The notes beneath the pieces are model-generated. The model was given only the letters and a program-made list of their open reading frames with translations. It did not search any database and was not told where the DNA came from. From the NCBI GenBank assembly GCA_040401595.1, contig JBBAOE010000022.1, forward strand, positions 1 through 59,234: a stretch of DNA of 59,234 nt, written 5' to 3'. Positions 26,575 to 35,643 of the stretch are shown in pieces. The position numbers and the translations under genes were made by a program. Origin of the DNA: RFPW01 sp040401595. Lineage in GTDB: Bacteria > Pseudomonadota > Gammaproteobacteria > Burkholderiales > Burkholderiaceae_E. Each line of letters starts with the position of its first letter. Positions within the stretch are counted from its first letter, which is position 1.

Positions 26575-27206
26575 GGGTTCGGCCGATCGAGGTGGAGCGA
26601 AAAGCGCAGTTTGGCCCGCAGCGCGTCCGTGGCGACGGATTCACGCTCCAAGACAAATTCATCGAGCGCCACGAAGGCAAACTGGCGCAAAACTTCATCG
26701 CAATACCGACGCAATACGACATAAGGCGCGACGATCTCGAGTTGCACGCGGTAAATCACCAAGCCCTGAGCGGGCTGCGCGGTTTGCTCATAATCCGCGC
26801 GATCAATTTTCAGCTCGTAGCGACTGGCGAGGGCGAAAATCCGCCCAATCGAATCATGTACCTGTTGAGGGTCGCCCAGCTGCTCGCGCCAAGCCTGCAG
26901 GCGCGCGCTGGACGATTCGCCCGCAAGGCCGGGCACCAATTGTGCCGATTGCCTCACCCCCGCGCCCGATCGATCGACCACACCAGCCGCCTTCGGCGTG
27001 CCTGCGCGTAGCACCAATGCTGCGTCACGGGTTTGCTGAATCGACAAGTCCAACGCAGCACTTCGTTGCTCAATCAGCGGTAGGCCAACGAAATTTCCAA
27101 GGATGACCGCGAGCCAGATGGCAATCGCAAGCCAGGCCGTCTGGCTGACCCGCCGCATGTGCAAGCGCACCTGCAACCAGCGTTGGCTAAGGCCGATCGT
27201 CGTCAT
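26571..27206 (-). CDS. PilO/GspM-like platform protein
   Basis: This protein of about 211 residues has a basic N-terminus, one membrane helix (TAWLAIAIWLAVILGNFVGLPLI), a coiled region and a C-terminal alpha/beta domain (YRVQLEIVAPYVVLRRYCDEVLRQFAFVALDEFVLERE) like PilO/GspM ferredoxin-like domains. The start at 27206 overlaps the previous stop (ATGA). Together with the PilM- and PilN-like proteins it would form the inner-membrane alignment complex. The assignment is by layout and gene order more than by sequence motif. Confidence 0.7.
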   Translation of the reverse strand: MTTIGLSQRWLQVRLHMRRVSQTAWLAIAIWLAVILGNFVGLPLIEQRSAALDLSIQQTRDAALVLRAGTPKAAGVVDRSGAGVRQSAQLVPGLAGESSSARLQAWREQLGDPQQVHDSIGRIFALASRYELKIDRADYEQTAQPAQGLVIYRVQLEIVAPYVVLRRYCDEVLRQFAFVALDEFVLERESVATDALRAKLRFSLHLDRPNP

Positions 27207-27796
27207 CGGGCCGGTTCCGCCCATTGCAACTCGATCTGGAAACGAATCGGCTGATTACCGTCCTGACTGTTGATTTCGTGATGCAACAAGCGCGCCGCAC
27301 CAATCGCGGGTTGGGCGTTCAATCGCTTGACAAATCCCAACATGGCGGCGACCGTTTTGGTCTCGCCACTGAGGCGAAGCAGCCGCTGAGCGACATCCGG
27401 TTCGAACGCGAGCAAACCCACTTGATTGGTCGCGGCGCGATCAACTGCCTGAAAAATGGCAGGCCATGGAATATTCAATTGCCCAATACTGGCGTTCGCG
27501 CTCGCAATCAAAGCGGGCGACAGAGCGGGCTCCGTTTTCGCCTGCGCAGCCTGCCCTCTCGCCGAGGCGCGCTCAAGCGCTGCGTATTCGGACTGCAAAG
27601 CCGCGAATCGAATCCCGGCAGTGGCCCATCGCTCGATCGTATAGACCGCGAAGCCAAGACCGATCAATAGGACCAACCACGCGAGCCGACTTCCTCGACG
27701 GCGCCCCATGACGCCGACTGAGATGCCCGCTGGAATGCCCGCGCGCTCATTCCAAGGCGACGCGGCAGTAGCAAAATTCAAGTCAAGCTTGCCCAT
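27203..27796 (-). CDS. PilN/GspL-C-terminal-like platform protein
   Basis: This 197-residue bitopic protein has a membrane helix near residue 40 (LAWLVLLIGLGFAVYTIERW), a short coiled coil and a small alpha/beta domain (LLAFEPDVAQRLLRLSGETKTVAAMLGFVKRL). This is the PilN layout. Its ATG directly follows the previous stop (TAGATG), so it is surely co-translated. It is the probable partner of the PilO-like protein encoded next. Confidence 0.72.
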   Translation of the reverse strand: MGKLDLNFATAASPWNERAGIPAGISVGVMGRRRGSRLAWLVLLIGLGFAVYTIERWATAGIRFAALQSEYAALERASARGQAAQAKTEPALSPALIASANASIGQLNIPWPAIFQAVDRAATNQVGLLAFEPDVAQRLLRLSGETKTVAAMLGFVKRLNAQPAIGAARLLHHEINSQDGNQPIRFQIELQWAEPAR

Positions 27797-28732
27797 CTAA
27801 ACGTCCAGCCATTCAAATCGTATGGACGATGCGGTCCAGTGGACAGGCCCGGTCCGCCCGGAACGAACACCGCCCAGCAACACGCGGGTTGGCATTTCGC
27901 CGCCCAAGCGTCGTGCCTCAAGGGTAATCAGCTGCTGCAGCCACCGCTGTTCAAACTGCGTAGTCGCGTCAATCGATGATGGCGCGCTCGAGATACCTCC
28001 AGCCGCCATGGCTGCGACTGGCTGCGGCCGAGGCAGCATTTTCACCCTACGGGGCTGAACCGAACGCACAAATCGCCCCTTGCGCTCGACCGTTGCCAGG
28101 GTGAGTCGCTTTTTCCCAATCACCGCAAACCAGTCACCAACCTCGAACCGATCCTGATAATGATTCCAATACTCGACAAAGTCTGGCGCGATTGCGTCAA
28201 CTCGTAATCCGCGCGCGGCCAAAACCTCGACAATTCCCGTAAACAAGCGGCGCGGCATGGCTGCACATAAAAATGGCGTGATTGCATCCCATTCTGCGGT
28301 AATCGCCCACTCGGCTGCCGACAATCCAAAGAGCGCTTCGAATCGGGCCTCGGCAGCGGTCTGACAGTCGATCGCGTGCGCGGCATTCACGGGCGCTTGC
28401 GTGATCCAAAGGCGCAAAAAATCGTCTCCAATCCACACCCGCGCACGACCGCGAGGGCGCCACCATACGGCCTTTGACCGGTCGACAAACGCGTCATCGA
28501 GCGCGCCCGCCAACGCGTCCGTCACATCGCCCAGCCAATCCCCCACTTCGGCCCGGCCGGGGGCTCCGCGCAAGGCCATTGGCTGCGCTCGCAGCGCGCG
28601 ACGGAAACGATTGCCCGGCTCGCCCCCCGGGGTTGGCGACCATAAGGCCAGGCCGGCACCGCGCCCCGGCGCGACGGTCACTCCGGCAGCATCCAACAAG
28701 ACCTCGCAATCCGATTGGGCAAGCTCAAGCAT
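27797..28732 (-). CDS. PilM/GspL-cytoplasmic-domain-like protein
   Basis: This 311-residue soluble protein has no membrane segment. Its place between GspE and the PilN-like gene is that of PilM or of the cytoplasmic half of GspL. The sequence is poorly conserved; the actin-like ATP-binding motifs are not clear. Recognisable pieces are WIGDDFLRLWITQAP, AAMPRRLFTGIVEVLAARGLRVDAIAPDFVEYWNHY and VGDWFAVIGKKRLTLATVERKGRF. The start overlaps the gspE stop by eight bases. It would recruit the ATPase to the platform. Confidence 0.65.
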   Translation of the reverse strand: MLELAQSDCEVLLDAAGVTVAPGRGAGLALWSPTPGGEPGNRFRRALRAQPMALRGAPGRAEVGDWLGDVTDALAGALDDAFVDRSKAVWWRPRGRARVWIGDDFLRLWITQAPVNAAHAIDCQTAAEARFEALFGLSAAEWAITAEWDAITPFLCAAMPRRLFTGIVEVLAARGLRVDAIAPDFVEYWNHYQDRFEVGDWFAVIGKKRLTLATVERKGRFVRSVQPRRVKMLPRPQPVAAMAAGGISSAPSSIDATTQFEQRWLQQLITLEARRLGGEMPTRVLLGGVRSGRTGPVHWTASSIRFEWLDV

Positions 28733-30332
28733 GCATGGTCACCCGCTTGATCTCGGCCAGGGTGGTTACCCCGGTCTGTACCAAACTTAAGGCCGACTCG
28801 CGCAAACTGCGCGTGCCGCGCATCTGAGCAGCTTCTTTAATGCGCCGAATCGGTGCCTTTTCGATAATCAATTCGCGCAATTCGTCATCGAGGACCAAAA
28901 TTTCAGCGATCGCTCGGCGCCCTCGATAACCCGTACCACGACAATCGCCACAACCGGAGCCGACCCGGTAATCCCAGTGCACCACCGATTCCACGCGCAG
29001 GCCAAATTGGGCTAGCTGCTGCGCACTCGGCCTCGCCGGTGCCGCGCAATGCGGACAGTTGATCCGGATTAAGCGCTGCGCCCAAATCCCGTTGAGGGCC
29101 GACACAAACGCATAGGGGTCGACGCCCATGTGTGCGAAACGCCCAAAGACATCAAAGACGTTGTTCGCATGGACCGTCGTCAACACCAGATGACCGGTCA
29201 GCGCCGACTGCACAGCAATCTCGGCGGTATCGCGATCCCGAATTTCGCCAACCATGATCTTATCGGGGTCGTGACGCAAGATCGAACGAAGACCCTTGGC
29301 AAAACTCAGGCCCTTCTTTTCATTCACGGGAATTTGCAAAATACCCGGCAATTGATATTCCACCGGGTCTTCGATCGTGATGATTTTTTCGCGGCCATCG
29401 TGCAGCTCGTTGAGCGCACCGTACAAGGTTGTGGTCTTGCCGGAGCCAGTGGGCCCGGTCACCAGCAACATCCCATAGGGCTCCTGCGCCAGCTTGCGCA
29501 TGGCGAGCAAATCGTCGGCGGCGAAACCCAGCGCTTCCAGCGTCAAGGCACCGTGTGCTTCGACCATTGCGCGCTTGTCGAGAATTCGAATCACCGCGTC
29601 TTCGCCATGCAAACTGGGCATGATCGAAACCCGCAAATCAATCTCACGACCGCCGCTGCGGACACGGAAGCTGCCGTCCTGTGGCACCCGACGCTCGGCG
29701 ATATCCAATTCTGCCAACACCTTGAGGCGAGAAATCACCTGCTCTGCAAGCTCGACGCCTTGCGCGTTCATGGCTTGATCGAGAACGCCATCGATACGGT
29801 ATTTCAGCGTCAGTCCGCGTGGGGTCGATTCCAGGTGAATATCCGACGCCCCAGTCTTCAGCCCATCGTACAGTGCGGAATCCAGCAAACGTACGACCGG
29901 GCTCGCCGTGGCGCTCAGCGACGCCAAGGAGAGCAGCGTGGCAGCCGAGTCGTCGCCTGTCGCACCGTCGTCAAACGCATCCAGGCTCGCGGTCGCACTC
30001 ATCGTCGCTTCGAGGCGCGTCTGCCACGCTTGGATATCGGCGCGCAGCGCCAAGCGCCATTGCAGCGCTTGATCAACCCGGGATTCAAGCCAAATCGCGA
30101 GATCGCCATCCGCCGGGTCAGCGACAACGGCAATCAGCTGCTCGCCCTCGCGCATGAGCGCGCAATGGCGCTCCATCGCAGCCGTTAGCGATACCAGGTC
30201 AAAGGCCGGCGTGAGGGCAAGCATGCCCGCAGTCTCGATCACCGGAATATCAAAGCGACGCGCCAGCTGCTCGAGCGCGGCGCGTGCAGGCTCAAGCCCA
30301 AGCGCTGTGCTGGACTCGCCAGCAAGGCTCAC
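28725..30332 (-). CDS. gspE: Type II secretion ATPase GspE
   Basis: This 535-residue hexameric ATPase powers pseudopilus assembly from the cytoplasmic face. Walker A GPTGSGKTT is near residues 292-301. The Asp box (IITIEDPVEYQLPG), Walker B (KIMVGEIRDRDTAEIA) and His box (TGHLVLTTVHANN) follow. The Zn motif has the two CxxC pairs CPHC and CGDC that mark the GspE/PilB group. The N-terminal domain (about 1-140) is shorter and divergent. It starts with GTG, overlapping the gspF stop (GTGA). Confidence 0.94.
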   Translation of the reverse strand: MSLAGESSTALGLEPARAALEQLARRFDIPVIETAGMLALTPAFDLVSLTAAMERHCALMREGEQLIAVVADPADGDLAIWLESRVDQALQWRLALRADIQAWQTRLEATMSATASLDAFDDGATGDDSAATLLSLASLSATASPVVRLLDSALYDGLKTGASDIHLESTPRGLTLKYRIDGVLDQAMNAQGVELAEQVISRLKVLAELDIAERRVPQDGSFRVRSGGREIDLRVSIMPSLHGEDAVIRILDKRAMVEAHGALTLEALGFAADDLLAMRKLAQEPYGMLLVTGPTGSGKTTTLYGALNELHDGREKIITIEDPVEYQLPGILQIPVNEKKGLSFAKGLRSILRHDPDKIMVGEIRDRDTAEIAVQSALTGHLVLTTVHANNVFDVFGRFAHMGVDPYAFVSALNGIWAQRLIRINCPHCAAPARPSAQQLAQFGLRVESVVHWDYRVGSGCGDCRGTGYRGRRAIAEILVLDDELRELIIEKAPIRRIKEAAQMRGTRSLRESALSLVQTGVTTLAEIKRVTMHA

Positions 30333-31549
30333 TGCAGACCTCCTGCAAGGTCAAAGATCGGCATGTACAGCATCACAACAATGACGCCGACGACCAAGCC
30401 GATCGCAGCCATCAAGAGCGGCTCAAAGCTGCGGGTAAACTGATCGATCCAGCGCTCGATCTCGCCATCGTGAAAGGCCGCCGATTGCTCGAGCATAGTG
30501 CCCAAGCTGCCCGAGCGCTCGCCCACCGCTAGTAGACGCAGCGAAATCGGCGTCGTCAGACCGACGCGCTCGAACGCAACACAGAGCGAACTACCCGCGA
30601 TGATTTGGGCGCGCGCGGCCGCCAACTTCTCGCGCCAGCGAGTCGACAAAATTTCGTCTACCGTCTGCAACGCAGCAACCAAAGGGATACCGCCACTGAG
30701 CAACATCCCGAGCGTGCGGTAAACACGCGCCAATTCGAACACGCGCAGTCGGACACCCACGCCTGGGATGCGCAACAGTGCAGACCCGATCACCCCTTGG
30801 CGCCAAAGCCAGCGCAGGCCCCCCACCAGTAAGAAGATCGCCCCAACGGCGAACGCGCTCGCGGTGGCTGCGTGCGCGGCCATCGCACGCCCAGCCAGCA
30901 ACATCCACTGCGACAAAAGCGGGAGCTGGCGCCCCGAACCCTCGTAAACTTCTGCAAACTTAGGCACCACATAAGCGATCAGAAAAATCGTGACCAAGCC
31001 GCCGACGGCTAGCAAGATCACGGGGTAGATCGATGCACTGATGACTTTGCTGCGGACCGCGTCCATGCGTTGTCGGTACTCGAGATATCGACTCAGCGCG
31101 TGCGGAAGGTCGCTTGTGCCTTCGGAGGCCTTGATCATACCAATCAGCAGGGCCGGGAAGACGGCCGCTTGTTCCGCCAGCGCCACCGAAAATCGTCGCC
31201 CCTCTCGCACCGCCGTCAACACGCGAACAAGCAAAGCCTTGGTCTGGGCCTCGGACGCTTTATCAGACAGGGCGTCGAGCGCTTCAACAATACCAAGGCC
31301 AGCACGCAATAAAGCGAGCAATTCCTGTAAGAATAAAACGAGCGAGAAACTCGACTTAGCACCCAGTCCCAGGTCGAGTCGAAAACGCACGACTTTAATC
31401 GTCGAGAGTCGAAAACCCATGCGGGCGACTTGTTGGCGCGCATCCGCTTCATCTGCAGCGTCGAGCGTAAGCGTTCTCATCGACGCCGCCGACCCAGCAT
31501 CGCCCGCTCCTGGAGCCGGAGCCACCACGCGCGCCTCGAAACGTTTCAC
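30329..31549 (-). CDS. gspF: Type II secretion platform protein GspF
   Basis: This 406-residue inner-membrane protein has the duplicated cytoplasmic GspF/PilC domain (LFLQELLALLRAGLGIVEALDAL and ARVYRTLGMLLSGGIPLVAALQTV). Three membrane segments are visible: near residues 175-195, 225-245 and at the C-terminus (LLMAAIGLVVGVIVVMLYMPIFDL). It starts with GTG. It is the platform against which GspE works. It overlaps gspE by four bases and follows gspG by 48 bases. Confidence 0.93.
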   Translation of the reverse strand: MKRFEARVVAPAPGAGDAGSAASMRTLTLDAADEADARQQVARMGFRLSTIKVVRFRLDLGLGAKSSFSLVLFLQELLALLRAGLGIVEALDALSDKASEAQTKALLVRVLTAVREGRRFSVALAEQAAVFPALLIGMIKASEGTSDLPHALSRYLEYRQRMDAVRSKVISASIYPVILLAVGGLVTIFLIAYVVPKFAEVYEGSGRQLPLLSQWMLLAGRAMAAHAATASAFAVGAIFLLVGGLRWLWRQGVIGSALLRIPGVGVRLRVFELARVYRTLGMLLSGGIPLVAALQTVDEILSTRWREKLAAARAQIIAGSSLCVAFERVGLTTPISLRLLAVGERSGSLGTMLEQSAAFHDGEIERWIDQFTRSFEPLLMAAIGLVVGVIVVMLYMPIFDLAGGLQ

Positions 31550-31597
31550 GTGCCGGCGAGCCCTGAGACGCGTTGCTGACGCCCGCTACGCACCGCG

Positions 31598-32068
31598 TCA
31601 GTTGGTGACATCAGCACGTTCGGCGCTGCCCCCGGGCTGGCCATCCTTGCCGAGAGAAATAATGTCGTAGTCATTTCCGCGCGTTCCGGGTGCCCGGTAA
31701 CTGTAGGGTCGGCCCCAGGGATCGGGGGGAATGCCCTTCTTCAGATAAGGCCCGTTCCAGGCATTGCCGGCCGACTCGGGGCGCATTGTGAGGGCTCCCA
31801 AGCCCTCGTCGGCGCTCGGATAACGGCCCACGTCGAGTCGAAATGTATCAAGAGCCTTTTCAAACGCTTCGATCTGCGCGCGCGCCGCGACGGTCTCGGA
31901 TTTGCCGATCTGACCGAAGTACTTGGGGCCAACATAAGCCACCAGCAAGCCAATAATGACGACAACCACCAACAGTTCGAGCAGCGTAAATCCTTGCCGC
32001 TCGCCACGACTCGTAGACCGACGCCACGTCGATCGCCCACCTAAGATCACGCCGTGAATTTTTTTCAA
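31598..32068 (-). CDS. gspG: Major pseudopilin GspG
   Basis: This 156-residue prepilin has a leader ending RQG, then FTLLELLVVVVIIGLLVAYVGPKYFG with Glu at mature position 5. The GspG-specific features are present: ADEGLGAL, NGPYLKKGIPPDPWGRPY and the Ca-binding type end GNDYDIISLGKDGQPGG. It forms the pseudopilus shaft. The start codon is TTG at 32068 with AAGG upstream. Its presence as a classical GspG, while the other pseudopilin genes are atypical, is the firmest T2SS signal here. Confidence 0.93.
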   Translation of the reverse strand: MKKIHGVILGGRSTWRRSTSRGERQGFTLLELLVVVVIIGLLVAYVGPKYFGQIGKSETVAARAQIEAFEKALDTFRLDVGRYPSADEGLGALTMRPESAGNAWNGPYLKKGIPPDPWGRPYSYRAPGTRGNDYDIISLGKDGQPGGSAERADVTN

Positions 32069-32071
32069 TGC

Positions 32072-33025
32072 TTACCTTTGAGGAGGCAAACCCGAGTTGA
32101 ACCTGAAACCATCAATCATTTCTCGATAGCGCTCGACTTCCGACTCAATGGTGACCCGCCGCAACTGCAAAAAGGGTTCGGCCTGCATCAGCCCCGTCTG
32201 ACAAGTCTTTTGCTCGTAGCGCAACAACAACTCTCGAGCCGTTCGATCAAGCCCTTGACGGTTGTTATCGCAGGATTGTAACTGCTGCCTGCCCTCGGCC
32301 AGCGATCGTTCGAGCCCCGCGCGCGCGCCGTCCGAGCGCGCGATCACTTGCTGCGCCCGGCGACTCTCCTCGCCAACGGCTGTTAACTGCCGGCCAAGCG
32401 CCGCGCGCTCCGTGTCGAGCTCAGCAATTAGTCCTTTTTGCTCAGCAATCAGTCCTTTTTGTTCGGAGATCGTGAAGCGCGCATTGGCAAGCTGATTTTC
32501 AGCCTCGGCCAGACGAATTTGAAGGCCTCGACGGTCCTCGTCGCTCGCCTCAAGCCGGCGCGCCAAGTCGTTACGAGCTGACTCGAGTTGCTGCACGACA
32601 ACGTCCTGCGCGCGCGCGCTACCAAGACTCTTGCCGAGGTCCTGCCGCAGCCGCATGAGTTCGCGCTTGAGCGCGCTCTGCTCTTCGCGGGCCCGCTCGG
32701 TGGCAGCCTGCGCACCGACGAGCGCTTGTTTGGTCGTGTCCAGCTCAGCGGCAACGGCCGCTTTTTCTTCTTGCAAGCGGCGCTGCGTGGCTTGCATCGC
32801 AGCCTGCTGGCGACGCGACTTCTCCGCACCCGCCTTCGCATCCTCGGCCGCTGCCACCGGCGCCAAGGCCGTCAGCCCGAAACCCAGCAACAGCGCGAGC
32901 ACCGACAAGGCTTGACCAGACTTCGGCTTGCGTTGATTGCTCGTCCCGCTGGACGGCACAACATCCGGGCTGAACGGCGGCGTGGGCCGATGCAAAGCCC
33001 TCGAGAAGCGCTCAGAATCGTGCAT
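32072..33025 (-). CDS. Coiled-coil protein with N-terminal membrane segment
   Basis: This 317-residue protein has a hydrophobic segment near residues 35-60 (ALSVLALLLGFGLTALAPVAAAE), which is either a late signal peptide or an anchor. The rest is a long heptad-rich coiled coil (about residues 65-260: KSRRQQAAMQATQRRLQEEK, EKGLIAEQKGLIAELDTERA). The end is a short non-coiled tail. I recognise no family. It starts inside the end of the porin gene (14-base overlap) and is followed at once by gspG. It could bridge the periplasm between the porin/Exb part and the secretion part; that is inference. Confidence 0.65.
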   Translation of the reverse strand: MHDSERFSRALHRPTPPFSPDVVPSSGTSNQRKPKSGQALSVLALLLGFGLTALAPVAAAEDAKAGAEKSRRQQAAMQATQRRLQEEKAAVAAELDTTKQALVGAQAATERAREEQSALKRELMRLRQDLGKSLGSARAQDVVVQQLESARNDLARRLEASDEDRRGLQIRLAEAENQLANARFTISEQKGLIAEQKGLIAELDTERAALGRQLTAVGEESRRAQQVIARSDGARAGLERSLAEGRQQLQSCDNNRQGLDRTARELLLRYEQKTCQTGLMQAEPFLQLRRVTIESEVERYREMIDGFRFNSGLPPQR

Positions 33026-34778
33026 TGACGTCCACCTGCAACACATCTACGGAGAACTTCGACGGTAGATTCGCCGTCGAAGTGACCGGGCTGAACGAAT
33101 GGATCAGGTCGGAGGACAACCAGCGTGCGCCCAGCCAAACGTTGCGCCGTAAGCCGTAGTTCACACCCAGGATTGTCCCCTTGTTATTCGTGCCGCCAAG
33201 CCCAAAATCGGAATCAGCAAAAGCGTCCAAGGTGGCATCACTACCGAGGCGGCGATAGGTCAGACTGGCCGACCAGTCGCCCTCCTCGCGGATGGTGCGT
33301 TTGCCCACTTGCACACCAAACCAGTACCCAACGTTAGAGCCGTCAACGATCGTCTGCCCGGTACGTCGAGCAATTTCGCTGCGATTGAAGCCCATGTTCT
33401 GAATGTAATCCGCCGTCAGGGTGACCGGAACCGGCGGGATGTCGACCAATTCAAGCGCGGTCGTCAAATTCACGGTGCGAAATTCGGAGGCTAGACCATA
33501 CTGAGTTGCGCTATCACTCGGCGCGTTGATTCGAAACAGGGTATTCCCACGTTGGCGCAGACTATTGGGGTACTCGCTACGCGCTACATAGTCGGCTCGC
33601 TCGAGTCGATCCAACTCGGTCTCGCCCTGACCCGCAATATTCCGGTAATCGTAAACACCAAGCCCGACGCGCCAACGGTTGGCCCCAGTGTTGCCAAACT
33701 GCCACTGATAACCCGCCTGAGCACCGAGAAGATCCTTACGAACCGTTGACCCTGGATTTGCCGTACTGAGCGGGAACCATCCTACGGTCGTGAATAAACG
33801 AGAACGAACACCGAGGCGAATATCTCCGGTGGCCGCGAGGCCCTCAAAATTCAGATCCGGGTCCCACACCAATTCGGTTCCAAAAAATGGATTTGGCATC
33901 CGCCCGGCCCAATAGCTGATTTCGCTACCGGCCGGGTTCCATTTGAGGTAAACACGGTCGAGTACGACGCTGTATTTATTAAAATTTGTACCGAGCGTCT
34001 GATTGGTTGAGACGCGGTCAGTGGTGTTACCGGTGGTCATGCGGACCCCGACTTTGACTTCATCGGTCACGGCCGCGTTCACATCCAGGCGCATCCGCAC
34101 CCGCGTTCGATCGACGTCGTCCTGTGTATTGAAATTGTAAGCACCATTGCTGGCGGCACGCTGAGTCGCAATGTCCGCTGCCCGCGTGAGGCCTGTATTC
34201 GACGCCACATCGGCCGCAGCGGTATTGTCGGACGAGAACGCAATCCCCTCGGCACGCAAACGAAGATCGCCGCTCACCTCGATGCGCGATAACCAATCGG
34301 GCAGAGCGCCAGGGTTTCCCCAACGCTCGGTTTTTGCCTGCGCCAACACATCCTGCCGAATTTGCTCGCGCATCTCGCGTTTGAGCGACTCCGGCACATA
34401 AGGCACGCGAACGACGCGCTTGCCGTCAGCCCCGATCTCGGCCGACGTCGAGGTCGAAGCGGGCGCTGCAGAACGCCCAGCATTGAATTCAGCCGCCGTC
34501 GCGGTCGAACCTGCCACCGCACCCGCCGCAGTGCTTGCAACCCCACCCGCAAGCGTGCCTGCACTCGGGCTTGCCGGGCCAAAAGCCGCTGTGCGAACCA
34601 GTTCATCGGCTTTTGCCCTCGTCAACACGCCGGAGTCGACTAACGATTCGACCAGAATCAAAATCGTCGCGCGCAGCCGAAGCTCTTCCGGAGTTGATTG
34701 CGCATGCGCCGTCGAAAGGGCCACCGACAACAGCGTGGCCGACAGTAAACGGCAGGAGGATTTACTTGTCATAATCAT
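33012..34778 (-). CDS. Putative outer-membrane porin
   Basis: This protein of about 588 residues has a signal peptide (LLSATLLSVALSTAHAQ). The N-terminal region (about 25-180) is helical with an Ala/Ser/Thr-rich stretch and LRLRATILILVESLVDSGVLTRAKADELVR. The C-terminal ~400 residues look like a beta barrel of the 'putative porin' family (GDLRLRAEGIAF, VRMRLDVNAAVTDEVKVGVRMTTG, WAGRMPNPFFGTELVWDPDLNFEGLA, final residue Phe in VDVLQVDVNARF). There is no plug domain or TonB box that I can see. The ATG at 34778 is preferred. It directly follows the TonB-like gene, so it may be that protein's outer-membrane partner. Confidence 0.8.
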   Translation of the reverse strand: MIMTSKSSCRLLSATLLSVALSTAHAQSTPEELRLRATILILVESLVDSGVLTRAKADELVRTAAFGPASPSAGTLAGGVASTAAGAVAGSTATAAEFNAGRSAAPASTSTSAEIGADGKRVVRVPYVPESLKREMREQIRQDVLAQAKTERWGNPGALPDWLSRIEVSGDLRLRAEGIAFSSDNTAAADVASNTGLTRAADIATQRAASNGAYNFNTQDDVDRTRVRMRLDVNAAVTDEVKVGVRMTTGNTTDRVSTNQTLGTNFNKYSVVLDRVYLKWNPAGSEISYWAGRMPNPFFGTELVWDPDLNFEGLAATGDIRLGVRSRLFTTVGWFPLSTANPGSTVRKDLLGAQAGYQWQFGNTGANRWRVGLGVYDYRNIAGQGETELDRLERADYVARSEYPNSLRQRGNTLFRINAPSDSATQYGLASEFRTVNLTTALELVDIPPVPVTLTADYIQNMGFNRSEIARRTGQTIVDGSNVGYWFGVQVGKRTIREEGDWSASLTYRRLGSDATLDAFADSDFGLGGTNNKGTILGVNYGLRRNVWLGARWLSSDLIHSFSPVTSTANLPSKFSVDVLQVDVNARF

Positions 34779-34794
34779 AAAAAATAACTCAGCC

Positions 34795-35640
34795 TCAACG
34801 GCTGCTGGTGGTAATTGCGAGGCGGACCGGCTGGGCCGCGCCGGCAGGTGGGGCGCCACTGAAACCGCTCAAACTCGCGAGCGATTCTCGCAGCAGAACA
34901 TCGGTTTCCTCATCGCCCGATGTACCGCTGAGTTCATAACGCGTCACACGGCCGTCCTCAGCGATCCAAAGCAGTATTTCGGCACGATAAGCGCGTTGGC
35001 GCAGCGCACGATTCTGATTGAAATGCCGTTGGGCTTCCGTTTTTAAAAGACGTCCATAGTTAGCAATGGGGTCGAAAAGACCCGAACGATCAAACGGGTT
35101 ACGCGGCGCGGCGGGAGCAACAACCACCGGGGCGGGAGGCGCAACAACGACCGGAGGTGGTGGTGGTGGTAATGATGGCGCGGGTGGCGGTCGCGTGTCG
35201 GCCCCACGAACCTCCGGAATCTGGTTCTCATTCGTAACCCGTCCGGCCGAAAATGCGCTCGGCCCATCACCCGCTGTGCCCTCCATCTTCAAATCCTGCG
35301 TTGGCGCTGGCGCAACGGGTTTTTGCTCGGGCGGGGCGCTCGTCTTGATTTCTTGCTGCTTGGGCGGCTCGGGACGTTTTTCTTCCTTTGGCGGGGGCGG
35401 CGGCGGCGGCGGCGGAGCTGTCGGGATCAGAGAAATTTTCGGTGGCTTACGCGCCGCACTCGATTTGCCGGCAAAGGCACTATAAACAGACCACCCAAGC
35501 GCAACGCAGAGCAGCGCCACGACCAAGCCAATCAGGATCACCTTCGCTCGCCCACGGCCACCGGTCGACGACGCAGCGGGCTCGCCAGCGGACCAGGCTT
35601 GCGCAAGCGCGACAGACTCGGCGGCGACGGCAGCTTTCAT
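34795..35640 (-). CDS. TonB-like energy transducer
   Basis: This 281-residue protein has one N-terminal membrane helix (VILIGLVVALLCVALGWSVYSAF), then a long Pro-rich periplasmic region with two Pro runs. The C-terminal domain has the TonB-fold layout (YRAEILLWIAEDGRVTRYELSGTSGDEETDVLLRESLASL). It would carry proton-motive-force energy from the ExbB/ExbD motor to an outer-membrane protein. The start lies three bases after the exbD stop. No classical TonB-dependent receptor is encoded in the window. Confidence 0.82.
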   Translation of the reverse strand: MKAAVAAESVALAQAWSAGEPAASSTGGRGRAKVILIGLVVALLCVALGWSVYSAFAGKSSAARKPPKISLIPTAPPPPPPPPPKEEKRPEPPKQQEIKTSAPPEQKPVAPAPTQDLKMEGTAGDGPSAFSAGRVTNENQIPEVRGADTRPPPAPSLPPPPPPVVVAPPAPVVVAPAAPRNPFDRSGLFDPIANYGRLLKTEAQRHFNQNRALRQRAYRAEILLWIAEDGRVTRYELSGTSGDEETDVLLRESLASLSGFSGAPPAGAAQPVRLAITTSSR

Positions 35641-35643
35641 CGC

